Source: Pseudomonas sp. Bc-h
Lineage (GTDB): Bacteria > Pseudomonadota > Gammaproteobacteria > Pseudomonadales > Pseudomonadaceae
Direction of reading: 5' to 3'
Length of the DNA stretch: 64,000 nucleotides
Assembly (NCBI RefSeq): GCF_002080045.1
Contig: NZ_MUIN01000017.1
Location: forward strand, 186,001-250,000
Under the pieces are notes generated by a model. The model did not search any database. It was not told the DNA's origin and worked only from the letters and a program-made list of their open reading frames with translations. Shown piece by piece: positions 35,301-43,359 of this stretch. The translations under genes and the position numbers were made by a program. Each line of letters opens with the position of its first letter. Position 1 is the first letter of the stretch.

Positions 35301-36261
35301 CAGCGGCCCGCTGGTTCATTTCTTTGGCCAATGCCAACTGAAGACGCAGGCTTTGGATCTCGTCTCGAGCGCTTTTGACCTCATAACGAGCGTTATCAAT
35401 TTCTTCTCGCGCGACGACTATCTCGTTACGGACGATAGCGAGTTCTTCCACGCCCCGGTTCACTTCGTCCCGGGTGTTGGCCAATTCCTCTGCGTTCTGC
35501 TGGGCAGCGACGTGGAGCGCGTTCAGCTGCTGATGCGCGTCGGCGATCTGCGCGTCCAGCGTCTGTTGATGTGTAATAAGGGTGTTTTTTTCCGATCGCA
35601 GCTGTTCGATCAGGCGGAAATCAGGTGGGTTCTCCTGGAAATTCGCCAGGTCGCTGGAGCCCGGCGTGCGCGCATTGTCATACACCTCCAGCGAGTGGAT
35701 CATTTTGTTCTGGAACTGTTCTTCCAGCGACTGGCTCTTGGCGAACACGGCGACGAAATCGTTCCAGGCGCCGTCCATGGTTTCGGAAGCTCGCGGCCCG
35801 ATGAAAGATTCCAGAAGAACCGGATCGTAGCCGCTGCGCTTGGCCCATGTCACCAGCGCGTTGCCGGCATCTGGATAGAACCGCCAGCAGTCTACCGGCC
35901 AGCGGTGAATATAGCCGTTGCTGGGGGCGTTGATGTAAACGAGACCGGTAGGCTTGAGAATGCGTAGAATTTCGTTGAACACCAACCAGAACATGTCCGA
36001 GTGTTCGAAGCACGAACTGCACACGATGGCATCGATGCTTTCGTCCTCGAACGGGAGAACGTAGGGGTCATCCAGAACGATGTCTACGCCCTTGCCCATC
36101 ACGAAATCGACGCCGATGTATTCCAGGTCATCCGGACAGACATCCTTGATGGAGCCATTGACGTTCTGGGCCCCGATGTCTACAACTTTTGAGCCGGCAG
36201 GCAAGTTATCCCGATAAGTCTCAAAGAAGAGCCGGCCATAGTTTAGTGCGGAGAGATGCAT
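32371..36261 (-). CDS. Fused methyltransferase / coiled coil / RgpF-type / HAD-like protein of O-polysaccharide assembly
   Basis: A 1296-residue multi-domain protein. Residues of about 20-170 are a SAM-dependent methyltransferase (AGSKVVDIGAQNVNGS, LPFEDESIDAIVCSSCFEHS, ILKPTGLVYINAPSNG). Residues of about 215-325 are a heptad-rich coiled coil (LANTRDEVNRGVEELAIVRN). QQSTSWKVTAPLRL follows, a segment common before rhamnan-synthesis domains. Residues of about 430-665 match RgpF-type proteins (RIAVHLHMYYHDLAAEFADH, VVDNRGRDIAPM, IAHLHSKKS). From about 700 comes an HAD-like domain (YIAFDIFDTLLSRPL, VVLVSDMFLPK, IMVGDNERSD), followed by about 350 residues without a firm family. The start is directly adjacent to the wzt stop. 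By analogy with WbdD, it may polymerise or cap chains and set their length; that is inference. Confidence 0.8.
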   Translation of the reverse strand: MHLSALNYGRLFFETYRDNLPAGSKVVDIGAQNVNGSIKDVCPDDLEYIGVDFVMGKGVDIVLDDPYVLPFEDESIDAIVCSSCFEHSDMFWLVFNEILRILKPTGLVYINAPSNGYIHRWPVDCWRFYPDAGNALVTWAKRSGYDPVLLESFIGPRASETMDGAWNDFVAVFAKSQSLEEQFQNKMIHSLEVYDNARTPGSSDLANFQENPPDFRLIEQLRSEKNTLITHQQTLDAQIADAHQQLNALHVAAQQNAEELANTRDEVNRGVEELAIVRNEIVVAREEIDNARYEVKSARDEIQSLRLQLALAKEMNQRAADEFGTTVRGFQQSTSWKVTAPLRLVSRAVKGQRPLVAGGLRARVLQQVKPLYWAIPPGYRTSILHWGYRNLPAVFRGSPHYEFWKNGSPQHIGVTDTSLIALDTVRAIDTVEGRIAVHLHMYYHDLAAEFADHLKNMPFAYDLYVSVKNEEGETACRNAFSNLQNCQSLTIKVVDNRGRDIAPMFCTFGEALRGYDFIAHLHSKKSLYNGGATEGWRQYLTRNLLGSADTIRKIFTLLSTGHGVVYPQNFKSLPLQANTWLANKAMGTAWCARLGIAPVPQGYFDFPAGSMFWARGDALQPLFSANISINDFVGESGQTDGTFAHCLERLLVLSAKKQGLQPGIILDTETPSWSAWRLEQSTARPFTSLLDQFANPNVKYIAFDIFDTLLSRPLIDAESTKRIVSANLPQPLAQMYTEYRVVAEGEARQQKKKDVDLGDIYTKFQQLTQLSDADISTIRTLEEQTEYKSLSVRAGGAELFEQAKATGKPVVLVSDMFLPKQLITQALNANGIRDWSEFYLSNEIGLRKDSGELYAHVLNAHSLRPDELIMVGDNERSDFQIPCDMGIVGMHVLRPVELARGMPRLRRFIEKYEFAHDLNAELTLGLLIAKNFSAVTYPNLNPGSLFHATPYNVGYSLIGPLLTSMAQWLIDSAANDRVERLYFLAREGQLMKSVYDIWSQGLSNAPEADYLIVSRRTCGVPLVKTMEDILTISKSDYHANTAANFLVERFGLELNDTTWEQIAAETGVGKDTQVEVHHENLGILDSLLPKVADAIFAQAREEHEALVVYLNSMGMMSERKSSVVDVGYGATIQNYLCKLTERPIDGYYLATDVRSIDVAKNNDVVIRGYMMENVERNQTAPTMYLRSFEVEKLLSSSSAQIMKYTSTDGINVEAHHRELSDAEVACNAFRDDLQNGVLQFAKDALNIRNTLLGSFAPSPQVSKELATEFFSKHSSDELELLSHVLLDDHYCGRGVV

Positions 36262-37638
36262 TTAAAGACCTGCCTCGATATCTGTACTTAGTTGGATATC
36301 CAACATAGGAATTCCGATCAGCCCCGACGCAGAAGGGTCGTTGCTGGAGTGAAAAATGACGGCGTCATGGATCCAGTGATGTTGGGTGTGATCGCGCTGA
36401 TCACCATCAGCAAGCGCCACCTGGATCGAATAATCGCCTTGGGCAAGCCACGGCATTGCGAAAGTAAAATGGGCGGCGAGAAGTTGCCCCGAGTCAACCG
36501 TTGGAGGGAGGCTGTTCTTGATGTTCAACGTGTTGCTGCCAAACAGGAACTGACCAAGCCGGTCCTTCACAAAAAAGCCGATGATCGGGCTTTGAAGGTC
36601 GTGGTAAGCAATAGCGTGAATGGACAGGGTAACGATTTCTCCACCCTTGAGTGTCCTGACTTCTGAGCCGTCCTCGGTCGTGATGCTGACGTGCTTGATC
36701 TCGGCACCGTGCGGGCCCATTTGTGCGGATGCACCGATGTTGGGCTTGAACAGTCCCTGAGCATCTGCCGATTCGTAGTGACGCTCGTTCGCCCAGATTT
36801 TTTTGAGCCTGTCGGCAGTGGACAGCACGTCGTCGCGTGCTATCTCACCGTCTTTTTTTGTGGCACCCAAAATATGGGTCAGATAGTTCTCGCAGGTCTT
36901 CTTCGCTTCACCGAGCTCCTGCATCTCGCCGTTTGCCAGCCAAAGGGCTTTGTCACAGAGTGCGATTACCGAGCTGCTGTCATGACTTACAAACAGCAGT
37001 GTCTTTTCCTCTTTGAACTTGCGCAGAAAACGCATGCACTTCTGAGTGAAGACCGCATCACCCACGGCCAGGGCCTCATCAATGATAAGAATATCGGCAT
37101 CGACATGTACGATCGTCGCAAACGCGAGTCGGACGAACATGCCGCTGGAATAGGTTTTGACGGGCTGCTCGATGAAATCCTTGATCTCGGAGAAATTCAC
37201 GATGTCATCGAATCTGGCATCCGTCTCCTCTTTGGTCAGGCCGTAGAATGCAGCGCTGAGGTAGACGTTTTCACGGCCGGTGAATTCAGGGTTGAAACCC
37301 GCGCCAAGCTCAAGCAATGCGGCGACTTTACCGAACGTCTGTATTTGTCCATGCGTCGGGCTCAGCGTGCCGCAGATCAGTTGCAACAGCGTCGACTTCC
37401 CCGATCCGTTGCGTCCGATGATCCCCAGCGTTTCTCCTCTTTTGAGAGTGAAGGAAACGTTATTGAGCGCCCAGAACTCCCGTCCATAGGTTTTGGCCTG
37501 CGCCCCTACGGCGCGTCTCAGGCGTGGCATGAGCGACTGCTTCAAGCGATCCTGTGGCTTGTTGTAGATATGGAAGCACTTCGATACGCCATCGACGATG
37601 ATTGCAGGATCTTCTTGCGGGGGGACGTTATAAGACAT
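36262..37638 (-). CDS. wzt: O-antigen ABC transporter ATP-binding protein with carbohydrate-binding C-terminus
   Basis: A 458-residue Wzt. Residues 1-245 are the ATPase: LGIIGRNGSGKSTLLQLICG (Walker A), YSSGMFVRLAFATIVHVDAD (degenerate signature region typical of polysaccharide exporters) and ILIIDEALAVGDAVFTQKCM (Walker B). Residues of about 290-440 form the extra C-terminal beta domain (IKHVSITTEDGSEVRTLKGG, PIIGFFVKDRLGQFLFGSNT) which in O9a-type systems binds the capped non-reducing end of the finished chain before export. The start overlaps the wzm stop by 11 bases. The presence of this domain implies a chain-terminating modification, and both the preceding fusion protein and the separate methyltransferase could supply it. 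Confidence 0.93.
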   Translation of the reverse strand: MSYNVPPQEDPAIIVDGVSKCFHIYNKPQDRLKQSLMPRLRRAVGAQAKTYGREFWALNNVSFTLKRGETLGIIGRNGSGKSTLLQLICGTLSPTHGQIQTFGKVAALLELGAGFNPEFTGRENVYLSAAFYGLTKEETDARFDDIVNFSEIKDFIEQPVKTYSSGMFVRLAFATIVHVDADILIIDEALAVGDAVFTQKCMRFLRKFKEEKTLLFVSHDSSSVIALCDKALWLANGEMQELGEAKKTCENYLTHILGATKKDGEIARDDVLSTADRLKKIWANERHYESADAQGLFKPNIGASAQMGPHGAEIKHVSITTEDGSEVRTLKGGEIVTLSIHAIAYHDLQSPIIGFFVKDRLGQFLFGSNTLNIKNSLPPTVDSGQLLAAHFTFAMPWLAQGDYSIQVALADGDQRDHTQHHWIHDAVIFHSSNDPSASGLIGIPMLDIQLSTDIEAGL

Positions 37639-38458
37639 CAGCGAAGCCTTTTCGAGTTCTCTGGAACCAGGCGTAACCCACCCAGGCGGTGAACAGTGCC
37701 ATCAACGAATATAGGCCTAGACCGGCCCAGTCCGGCGTATTGCCCCAAATCAGGACTGCCCTGACCTGCTCGATGATGAAGGTGAGCGGATTGGCCATCA
37801 TTAAAGGTCGCATGTCCTCCGGAAGCGAACTTACCGGGAAAAACACCGGCGAGAGGAACAGCATGACCATGGTGATAATCCCGATGGTCTGGCCAACGTC
37901 GCGAACGTAAACGCCCAGAGAGGCGAAGATCCACGCAAGGCCCTGGGTGAATATGATGAAAGGAAGTACGACCAGCGGAAGATAAAGCATGGTCGCATTC
38001 AGATTGCCATCGACGAAAACGATGGCGCAAATCAGGACCAACAGGCTGACTCCACTGTGGAAAAGGGCGGCGCACATGGAGATGACTGGAAGGATTTCGA
38101 GCGGGAAAACGACCTTTTTTACATAGTTCACGTTCGCCAGAATCAGGCCGGGAGCGCGATTCAAGACTTCAGCGAACAGGCCATGCACGATCATTCCCGC
38201 GAAAAGCAGTACGGCGAAGTCGGTTTTACTTTCGTCCGGAGAGGTCGTCCAGCGAGCTTTGAAGACGACAGAAAACACAAATGTATAGACTGCCAGCATG
38301 AACAGTGGGTTGAGGAATGACCACAAAAGTCCCATTACAGACCCTTTGTAGCGTCCTACAACTTCTCGACGTGTCATCTGCAGAACAAGGCTGCGATGCA
38401 TCCACAGATTCTTGACTAGCGCCCATGGGGTTATGGGAGCTCGCGAATGCGGGTTCAT
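37628..38458 (-). CDS. wzm: O-antigen ABC transporter permease
   Basis: A 276-residue inner-membrane permease of the ABC-2 type which, with Wzt, flips undecaprenyl-linked O-polysaccharide to the periplasm. Six hydrophobic segments can be seen, including VMGLLWSFLNPLFMLAVYTF, FAVLLFAGMIVHGLFAEV, VFPLEILPVISMCAALFHSG and IGIITMVMLFLSPVFFPVSS. The MTRREVVGRYKGSVMGLLWS stretch at the start is typical of the family. GAGGTG lies close ahead of the ATG. It overlaps wzt, and the gap of about 260 bases before it on the minus strand may carry a promoter. Wzm/Wzt export explains the absence of Wzx flippase and Wzy polymerase genes here. Confidence 0.93.
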   Translation of the reverse strand: MNPHSRAPITPWALVKNLWMHRSLVLQMTRREVVGRYKGSVMGLLWSFLNPLFMLAVYTFVFSVVFKARWTTSPDESKTDFAVLLFAGMIVHGLFAEVLNRAPGLILANVNYVKKVVFPLEILPVISMCAALFHSGVSLLVLICAIVFVDGNLNATMLYLPLVVLPFIIFTQGLAWIFASLGVYVRDVGQTIGIITMVMLFLSPVFFPVSSLPEDMRPLMMANPLTFIIEQVRAVLIWGNTPDWAGLGLYSLMALFTAWVGYAWFQRTRKGFADVL

Positions 38459-38717
38459 TCGTGCACCTCAAGGTGTGTTAAGGATGAGCATTCGCGGCAG
38501 GTTTTCTCACGCTGAATGTTGAAATTTTGCGTTTTCTCGAATCGCAGCGGATCCGCTGTTTCTTGCCCCATAAGCTTGTGAAAAACCTTCTGATGGTTCG
38601 CATACTGAATCGATTGAGACGTCGAGCGTCTTGAGTGCCGCAGGGTGAAATCTGGCTGAGTCATTGTTCATCCTTGGTCATTCAAGAGGCTCGGCGTTGG
38701 TATGTTTCTCAGGCGTC

Positions 38718-39263
38718 TCAATCAAATTTGTCGGCATCTTCGAACAAGACAGCTTTCTGGTCCTTTGCTGACAACGCCGGCTCACCTTCAAATGGCCATT
38801 CAATAGCTACCGTGGGGTCATTCCATGCAAGGCTGCGTTCGTGCTCGGGAGCCCAGTAGTCAGTGGTCTTGTAGAGAAATTCCGCGCTTTCAGACAGCAC
38901 AATGAAACCGTGGGCAAAGCCTTCCGGTATCCAGAGCTGCTTCTTGTTTTCTGCGCTCAAATGCACGCCGACCCATTTGCCGAAAGATGAAGACCCCTTG
39001 CGCAGGTCGACAGCCACGTCAAATACTTCGCCGTGGGTGACCCGAACCAGCTTCCCCTGTGGCTGCTTGATCTGATAATGCAGACCGCGCAAAACGCCTT
39101 TGACCGAGCGCGAGTGATTGTCCTGAAGGAATTGAACAGGACGTCCGACAACCTCTTCGAACACTTTTTGGTTGAAGCTTTCAAAAAAGAAACCCCGATC
39201 ATCACCAAACACTTTTGGTTCGAAAACAATGACTTCTGGAATTTCAAGGCGAGTTGCGTTCAT
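38718..39263 (-). CDS. rfbC: dTDP-4-dehydrorhamnose 3,5-epimerase
   Basis: A 181-residue cupin enzyme (RmlC) that epimerises dTDP-4-keto-6-deoxyglucose at C3 and C5, between RmlB and RmlD. VFGDDRGFFFESFNQKVFEE, QDNHSRSVKGVLRGLHYQ with the catalytic His, GEVFDVAVDLRKGSSSFGKW and IPEGFAHGFIVLSESAEFLY with the Asp/Tyr active-site partners are diagnostic. The length is that of the family if the ATG at 39263 is used; an earlier in-frame start would add 11 residues of non-conserved sequence. It completes the L-rhamnose pathway, but on the opposite strand and about 9 kb from rfbBDA. It lies in the unit headed by the rhamnosyltransferase at 39351-40367. Confidence 0.95.
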   Translation of the reverse strand: MNATRLEIPEVIVFEPKVFGDDRGFFFESFNQKVFEEVVGRPVQFLQDNHSRSVKGVLRGLHYQIKQPQGKLVRVTHGEVFDVAVDLRKGSSSFGKWVGVHLSAENKKQLWIPEGFAHGFIVLSESAEFLYKTTDYWAPEHERSLAWNDPTVAIEWPFEGEPALSAKDQKAVLFEDADKFD

Positions 39264-39350
39264 GTAAAGCGAATCTCCGACATGCTGATTAAGCATCTGC
39301 GATGCGTCGTTTGGGCCCGTTGCGTGCGACGATGCCCACCAAAGTTTGTT

Positions 39351-40367
39351 TCAGATCCTGGCCACGAAAGCCGCGATGACCAGGCTGATATTTCCGCCCA
39401 CCGTTTGGCGATAGACGCCCGACTTGCGTAATTCACAAAGCCGCGACTTGGCGCCCAGGCGCCGTCCGTTTTCGAAATGCTCCAGCGTCGCCCGGCTCTC
39501 TTGGGTAATCAGCGGGCTCATAGCCCTCAAAATTTGGAGGTTCGCATCATTCCATTCCACGAAGCGACCCGAAAGCATCTTGCGAAAGCGAGTGAGTCTG
39601 TCTTTAAAGCTGGCGTTGGCGCCGATGAGGTTACTGCCGTGTTGCCGGTAATCGAGGCTGGCCTGGGCGTCGTAGATTGCTGTGCCGCCGCAGGCGGTGA
39701 TCAACAGATAGGCAAGCCAGTCATGTGCGACGACCTTGGCGTCATCAGGTAGCTGCAGCAACACATCACGGGCCGATTGGTTGATCATCATGGTGTTGGC
39801 CCCAGCCAGGCTTTGTACCAAGGCATTCTGGAAGGAGGGTGGACGGGAGAACAGGGGAGAGAAGCCAGCCGCATTTCGCTTGGCATCCACCAGACGTGTC
39901 CGAGAGCAATAAAGAGCGGGCGTTTCATCAGCTACTGTGACCAAGTGGGCGACGCTTCGTTCAAGCTTGTCACTGAACCACACGTCGTCCTGATCGCTGA
40001 AAGCGTAGTAACGCGCCTGGACCTCCGGGCGCTTGAGAAGAGAGATGAAGTTTTTGGCGAAACCCTGACACGGACCGCTGAAAATTTTTAGACGGCTTTC
40101 GCCCCATCGCTGTTGATAGTCGGCCAGAATGCTACGCGTCGCATCGGTGGATGCGTCGTCCGAGACGTAGAGCGTCCAATGCTCGAAGGACTGGTCACAA
40201 AATGATTCGAGTTGTTCCTGCAAATAGGCGGCACCGTTGAAAGTGCACATCAATATTGCGACATCGATCTGGCGGTCGTCCGTAGGTTGGGCCTGGAGGC
40301 TACCCCCTGGCTTGGGACTGACGCCGCGACTCTTATCCTCATCCTTTTCCGTAAGTCGGGATCTCAA
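39351..40367 (-). CDS. GT2 rhamnosyltransferase
   Basis: A 338-residue inverting glycosyltransferase. After a polar, probably disordered N-terminus comes DVAILMCTFNGAAYLQEQLE, then WTLYVSDDASTDATRSILAD and ARYYAFSDQDDVWFSDKLER, whose SDQDDVW segment marks rhamnosyltransferase-like GT2 enzymes. LAGANTMMINQSARDVL, AHDWLAYLLITACGG and DYRQHGSNLIGANASF match the same group. The frame has no early ATG; a TTG at 40367 preceded by GAAGAA is the likely start, so the exact N-terminus is unsure. It is the first gene of the unit reading through rfbC towards wzm-wzt, and it faces away from lapG. dTDP-L-rhamnose is the probable donor because of rfbC next to it. Confidence 0.85.
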   Translation of the reverse strand: MRSRLTEKDEDKSRGVSPKPGGSLQAQPTDDRQIDVAILMCTFNGAAYLQEQLESFCDQSFEHWTLYVSDDASTDATRSILADYQQRWGESRLKIFSGPCQGFAKNFISLLKRPEVQARYYAFSDQDDVWFSDKLERSVAHLVTVADETPALYCSRTRLVDAKRNAAGFSPLFSRPPSFQNALVQSLAGANTMMINQSARDVLLQLPDDAKVVAHDWLAYLLITACGGTAIYDAQASLDYRQHGSNLIGANASFKDRLTRFRKMLSGRFVEWNDANLQILRAMSPLITQESRATLEHFENGRRLGAKSRLCELRKSGVYRQTVGGNISLVIAAFVARI

Positions 40368-40536
40368 GAAATTCTTCGCTTATAAAAAGACGCCATTTTA
40401 CGCTCTGTGCCTGATTCCGTCAGCCCTGAGTTTGTTTCAGGCAAAAAGGTGTCTAGCTTGGGGCGCCTTTCGCTGATCTCACTACGCCATTGTCTTTTCC
40501 CGCCCAACCCCTCACCATCGCTTTCCGGTTATCCGT

Positions 40537-41253
40537 TTGCCTCATGGACTAGACGAATTGGCAGTACGTTCAGCTCATAAGCGCCCTGGTTTTTGGCTGC
40601 TTCTGGCGCTTGCACTGACGTGCACGGCGTGTGCGAGCTATCTGAGTGCCGATTGGGATTTTTCCCTGATCAGTCGTCGTGCCGAGAGCCTGTATGGGCC
40701 GCTTGGGGCGGGGAAGCAGCGGATCGATGCCTGGCAGAATCTGTTGGCGACCGAGAAGCAGGTCAGCGAGATGGACAAGCTGACGGTGGTGAACCAGTTC
40801 TTCAATAAACAGATGCGTTATGAAGAGGATATCGATCTGTGGCATGAGGTCGATTACTGGGCCACACCGATCGAGTCGCTGATCAAGGGCGCGGGGGACT
40901 GTGAAGATTACGCCATCGCCAAGTATTTCAGCCTGCGCCGCTTGGGCGTGCCCAGCGAGAAACTGCTGATCACCTACGTCAAGGCCCTGCGCCTGAACCG
41001 CGCGCACATGGTGCTGACGTATTACTCGAGCCCGAACGCGATGCCGTTGGTACTCGACAGCCTGATCAATGAAATCAAACCCGCCAGCGAGCGACAGGAT
41101 CTGTTGCCGGTGTATTCCTTTAACGCTGAAGGACTATGGCTACCGGGTGCGCAAGGCAACAAGAAAGTTGGGGATACCAAGCGTCTGTCCCGCTGGCAGG
41201 ACTTGCTGAAGAAAATGACCGCCGAAGGCTTCCCGGCCGAGCCCGAGAATTAG
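40537..41253 (+). CDS. lapG: LapG periplasmic cysteine protease (BTLCP family)
   Basis: A transglutaminase-like cysteine protease of 238 residues that cleaves LapA at its N-terminal TAAG site and releases it from the cell surface when c-di-GMP is low. A signal peptide is visible (FWLLLALALTCTACAS). The catalytic triad is read as Cys122 (GAGDCEDYA), His157 (LNRAHMVLTYY) and Asp174 (LVLDSLINE). Asp121 and Glu123 beside the cysteine correspond to the calcium-binding residues of LapG. No ATG is available; the TTG at 40537 or the TTG at 40558 must start translation, and neither has a clear ribosome site. It ends 8 bases before the LapD start, as in other pseudomonads, so protease and its inhibitor-receptor are co-expressed. 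Confidence 0.93.
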   Translation: MPHGLDELAVRSAHKRPGFWLLLALALTCTACASYLSADWDFSLISRRAESLYGPLGAGKQRIDAWQNLLATEKQVSEMDKLTVVNQFFNKQMRYEEDIDLWHEVDYWATPIESLIKGAGDCEDYAIAKYFSLRRLGVPSEKLLITYVKALRLNRAHMVLTYYSSPNAMPLVLDSLINEIKPASERQDLLPVYSFNAEGLWLPGAQGNKKVGDTKRLSRWQDLLKKMTAEGFPAEPEN

Positions 41254-41261
41254 GAGTACTG

Positions 41262-43208
41262 ATGTCTCTGTTCAAGCAACTGTTGATCGCTATCTGTCTG
41301 TTTATGGTTGTCGCGTTTGCGGGCAGTTTTGTCGTCAGCCTGGAGAGTTCGCGGGCGCAGTACGTCAATCAGCTGCGTTCACACGCGCAGGATGCGGCCA
41401 CTTCGCTGGCCCTGTCGCTGACTGCCAATATCGACGATCCGGCGATGGTCGAGTTGATGGTGACGTCGATTTTCGACAGCGGGTATTACGCGAGCATTCG
41501 CGTGGTGGATCTGGCGACGGACGCGGTGATCGTCGAACGCAGTGCAACGCCGGACAATCAGGGTGTGCCGCAGTGGTTCATCAATGCCATCGGGCTCGAG
41601 CCGGCGGGCGGCGAGGCGATTGTGAGCCGCGGCTGGCAGCAGACGGCGCGGGTCGAGGTGGTGAGCCATCCGATGTTCGCGCTGGCCAAGCTGTGGCAGA
41701 GCGCGCTGGGCAGTCTGGGCTGGTTGCTGGTATGTGGCGTGCTGAGTGCGATTCTTGGCGCGCTGCTGTTGCGTCGTCAGTTGAAACCGTTGGACTACAT
41801 GGTTGCGCAGTCTCAGGCGATTGGTCGGCGCGAGTTTCTGACGCTGCCCGAACTGCCGCGCACGCCGGAGCTGCGTCGAGTGGTGCAGGCGATGAACCAG
41901 ATGGTCGAGAAGCTCAAGGCGCTGTTTCAGGAGAGCACCGAGCGCAGCGAGCGGCTGCGTGTCGAGTCCTATCAGGACAGCCTGACGGGGCTGTCCAACC
42001 GCCGTTATTTCGACATGCAGCTCAAGACTCACGTCAGCAATCAGGACGAAGAACGCGCAGGTTATCTTCTGCTGTTGCGTGTGCAGGATCTGGCGGGCCT
42101 GAACGTTCGTCTGGGCGGCAAGCGCACCGATGCATTGTTGATCGCCGTCGCTCAGTTGTTGCTCAAGCACTGTGAGAAATACCCTGAAACCCGCAACCTG
42201 ATCAGTCGGTCTCGCGGCGGCGAGTTTGCGGTGCTGGCGCCGGGCATGGACCGTGACGAGGCGCTGGAACTGGCTCGCGATCTGGAGCTGGCGCTGCAAG
42301 CGCTGGCTGCTACGGGCGCGTCCGATGTTGCTCCTGTCGCACATATGGGCCTTGCGCCGTACACGCCGGGCGATGCGCCGCTGACGTTGCTGTCTCTGGC
42401 GGATCGGGCGTTGTCTCAGGCGGAAACCCAAGGCGAGCAAAGCTGGAGCTGCGTCGAGCATGGTGTGGTGAAGAGCACGGGAGACGATCAGCATACCTGG
42501 CACCTGCTGTTGGATCAGGCGTTGACCCGGGGCGGCTTCGAGCTGTTCTTCCAGCCGGTGGTCGAGACTGGCGACTCCACCCGGGTCCTGCATTACAAAG
42601 TGTTGTCGCGACTGGTCAATAACGAAGGCCAGACTGTTCCGGCAGGGCGCTTTCTGCCGTGGATCGAACGCTTCGGTTGGTCGAGCCGGTTGGACTTGTG
42701 GATGCTCAAGCAGGTGCTGGCCCATCTCGAGAGTCATGACCAGTCGTTGGCCTTGAACTTGTCGGCTGCCACTCTGAACGATGCCGGCGCGTTGAACCAG
42801 GTGTTCGATGCGCTTCGCCAGCATCCGAAGTTGAGCGGGCGCCTGACGTTCGAGATCGGCGAGGAGCAATTGCCCGAGCAGAAAGTGCTGGAAAAACTTA
42901 CCCGCCGTTTGCAGGAAGCCGGGTTCACCCTGGCGCTGCAGCGTTTCGGCGGGCGTTTCAGCATGATCGGCAACCTGGCGCATCTGGGGCTGGCGTATCT
43001 GAAGATCGACGGCAGTTACATCCGCGCCATCGACGAAGAAAGCCACAAGCGTTTGTTCATCGAAGCGGTGCAGCGTGCAGCGCACAGCATCGACCTGCCG
43101 CTGATCGCCGAGCGCGTCGAGACCGAGGGCGAGCGTCGGGTGATTGCGGAGATGGGAATAGAAGGGGTGCAGGGCCAGTTGATCGGTGATCCGGCGCCCT
43201 GGAAGTGA
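41262..43208 (+). CDS. lapD: LapD, c-di-GMP receptor controlling LapG
   Basis: A 648-residue inner-membrane receptor. The first membrane segment (LLIAICLFMVVAFAGSFVVS) is followed by a periplasmic domain of about 125 residues, a second membrane segment (LGWLLVCGVLSAILGALLL), a HAMP region, a degenerate GGDEF domain and a degenerate EAL domain. The GGDEF signature reads RGGEF near residue 317 and the EAL signature reads KVL near 447, so neither synthesis nor hydrolysis is expected. In the known system c-di-GMP binding to the EAL-like domain makes the periplasmic output domain hold LapG and so keeps LapA on the surface. TAGGAG lies seven bases before the ATG. The gene directly follows lapG. Confidence 0.95.
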   Translation: MSLFKQLLIAICLFMVVAFAGSFVVSLESSRAQYVNQLRSHAQDAATSLALSLTANIDDPAMVELMVTSIFDSGYYASIRVVDLATDAVIVERSATPDNQGVPQWFINAIGLEPAGGEAIVSRGWQQTARVEVVSHPMFALAKLWQSALGSLGWLLVCGVLSAILGALLLRRQLKPLDYMVAQSQAIGRREFLTLPELPRTPELRRVVQAMNQMVEKLKALFQESTERSERLRVESYQDSLTGLSNRRYFDMQLKTHVSNQDEERAGYLLLLRVQDLAGLNVRLGGKRTDALLIAVAQLLLKHCEKYPETRNLISRSRGGEFAVLAPGMDRDEALELARDLELALQALAATGASDVAPVAHMGLAPYTPGDAPLTLLSLADRALSQAETQGEQSWSCVEHGVVKSTGDDQHTWHLLLDQALTRGGFELFFQPVVETGDSTRVLHYKVLSRLVNNEGQTVPAGRFLPWIERFGWSSRLDLWMLKQVLAHLESHDQSLALNLSAATLNDAGALNQVFDALRQHPKLSGRLTFEIGEEQLPEQKVLEKLTRRLQEAGFTLALQRFGGRFSMIGNLAHLGLAYLKIDGSYIRAIDEESHKRLFIEAVQRAAHSIDLPLIAERVETEGERRVIAEMGIEGVQGQLIGDPAPWK

Positions 43209-43239
43209 GCCTCCGTCGCTGATATTCGCAAGACACCTG

Positions 43240-43303
43240 TAGCAGTCCGGCTTGCCGGCGGAGGCGATTTCAACAACGCCACCGCCGGCAAGCCGGACTG
43301 CTA
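43240..43303. repeat. Long REP-type inverted repeat (BIME-like)
   Basis: Two 22-base arms (43240-43261 and 43282-43303) are perfect inverted complements built around CCGGCTTGCCGG. The 20-base spacer itself carries a GGCG/CGCC pair. It lies between the convergent lapD and the small conserved gene, a usual site for paired Pseudomonas REP elements, which can stabilise message ends and act in both directions as terminators. Confidence 0.75.
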
Positions 43304-43359
43304 TAGATATTCAGGGCACCGCCGTTCGGCAGCACACATCAGGTTTGTGGCCTAGGGCT

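Noticed and set aside
34696..35967. A plus-strand open frame of 423 codons opposite the 1296-residue gene
   Set aside because: The translation lacks family features; the opposite strand shows conserved methyltransferase and RgpF motifs.
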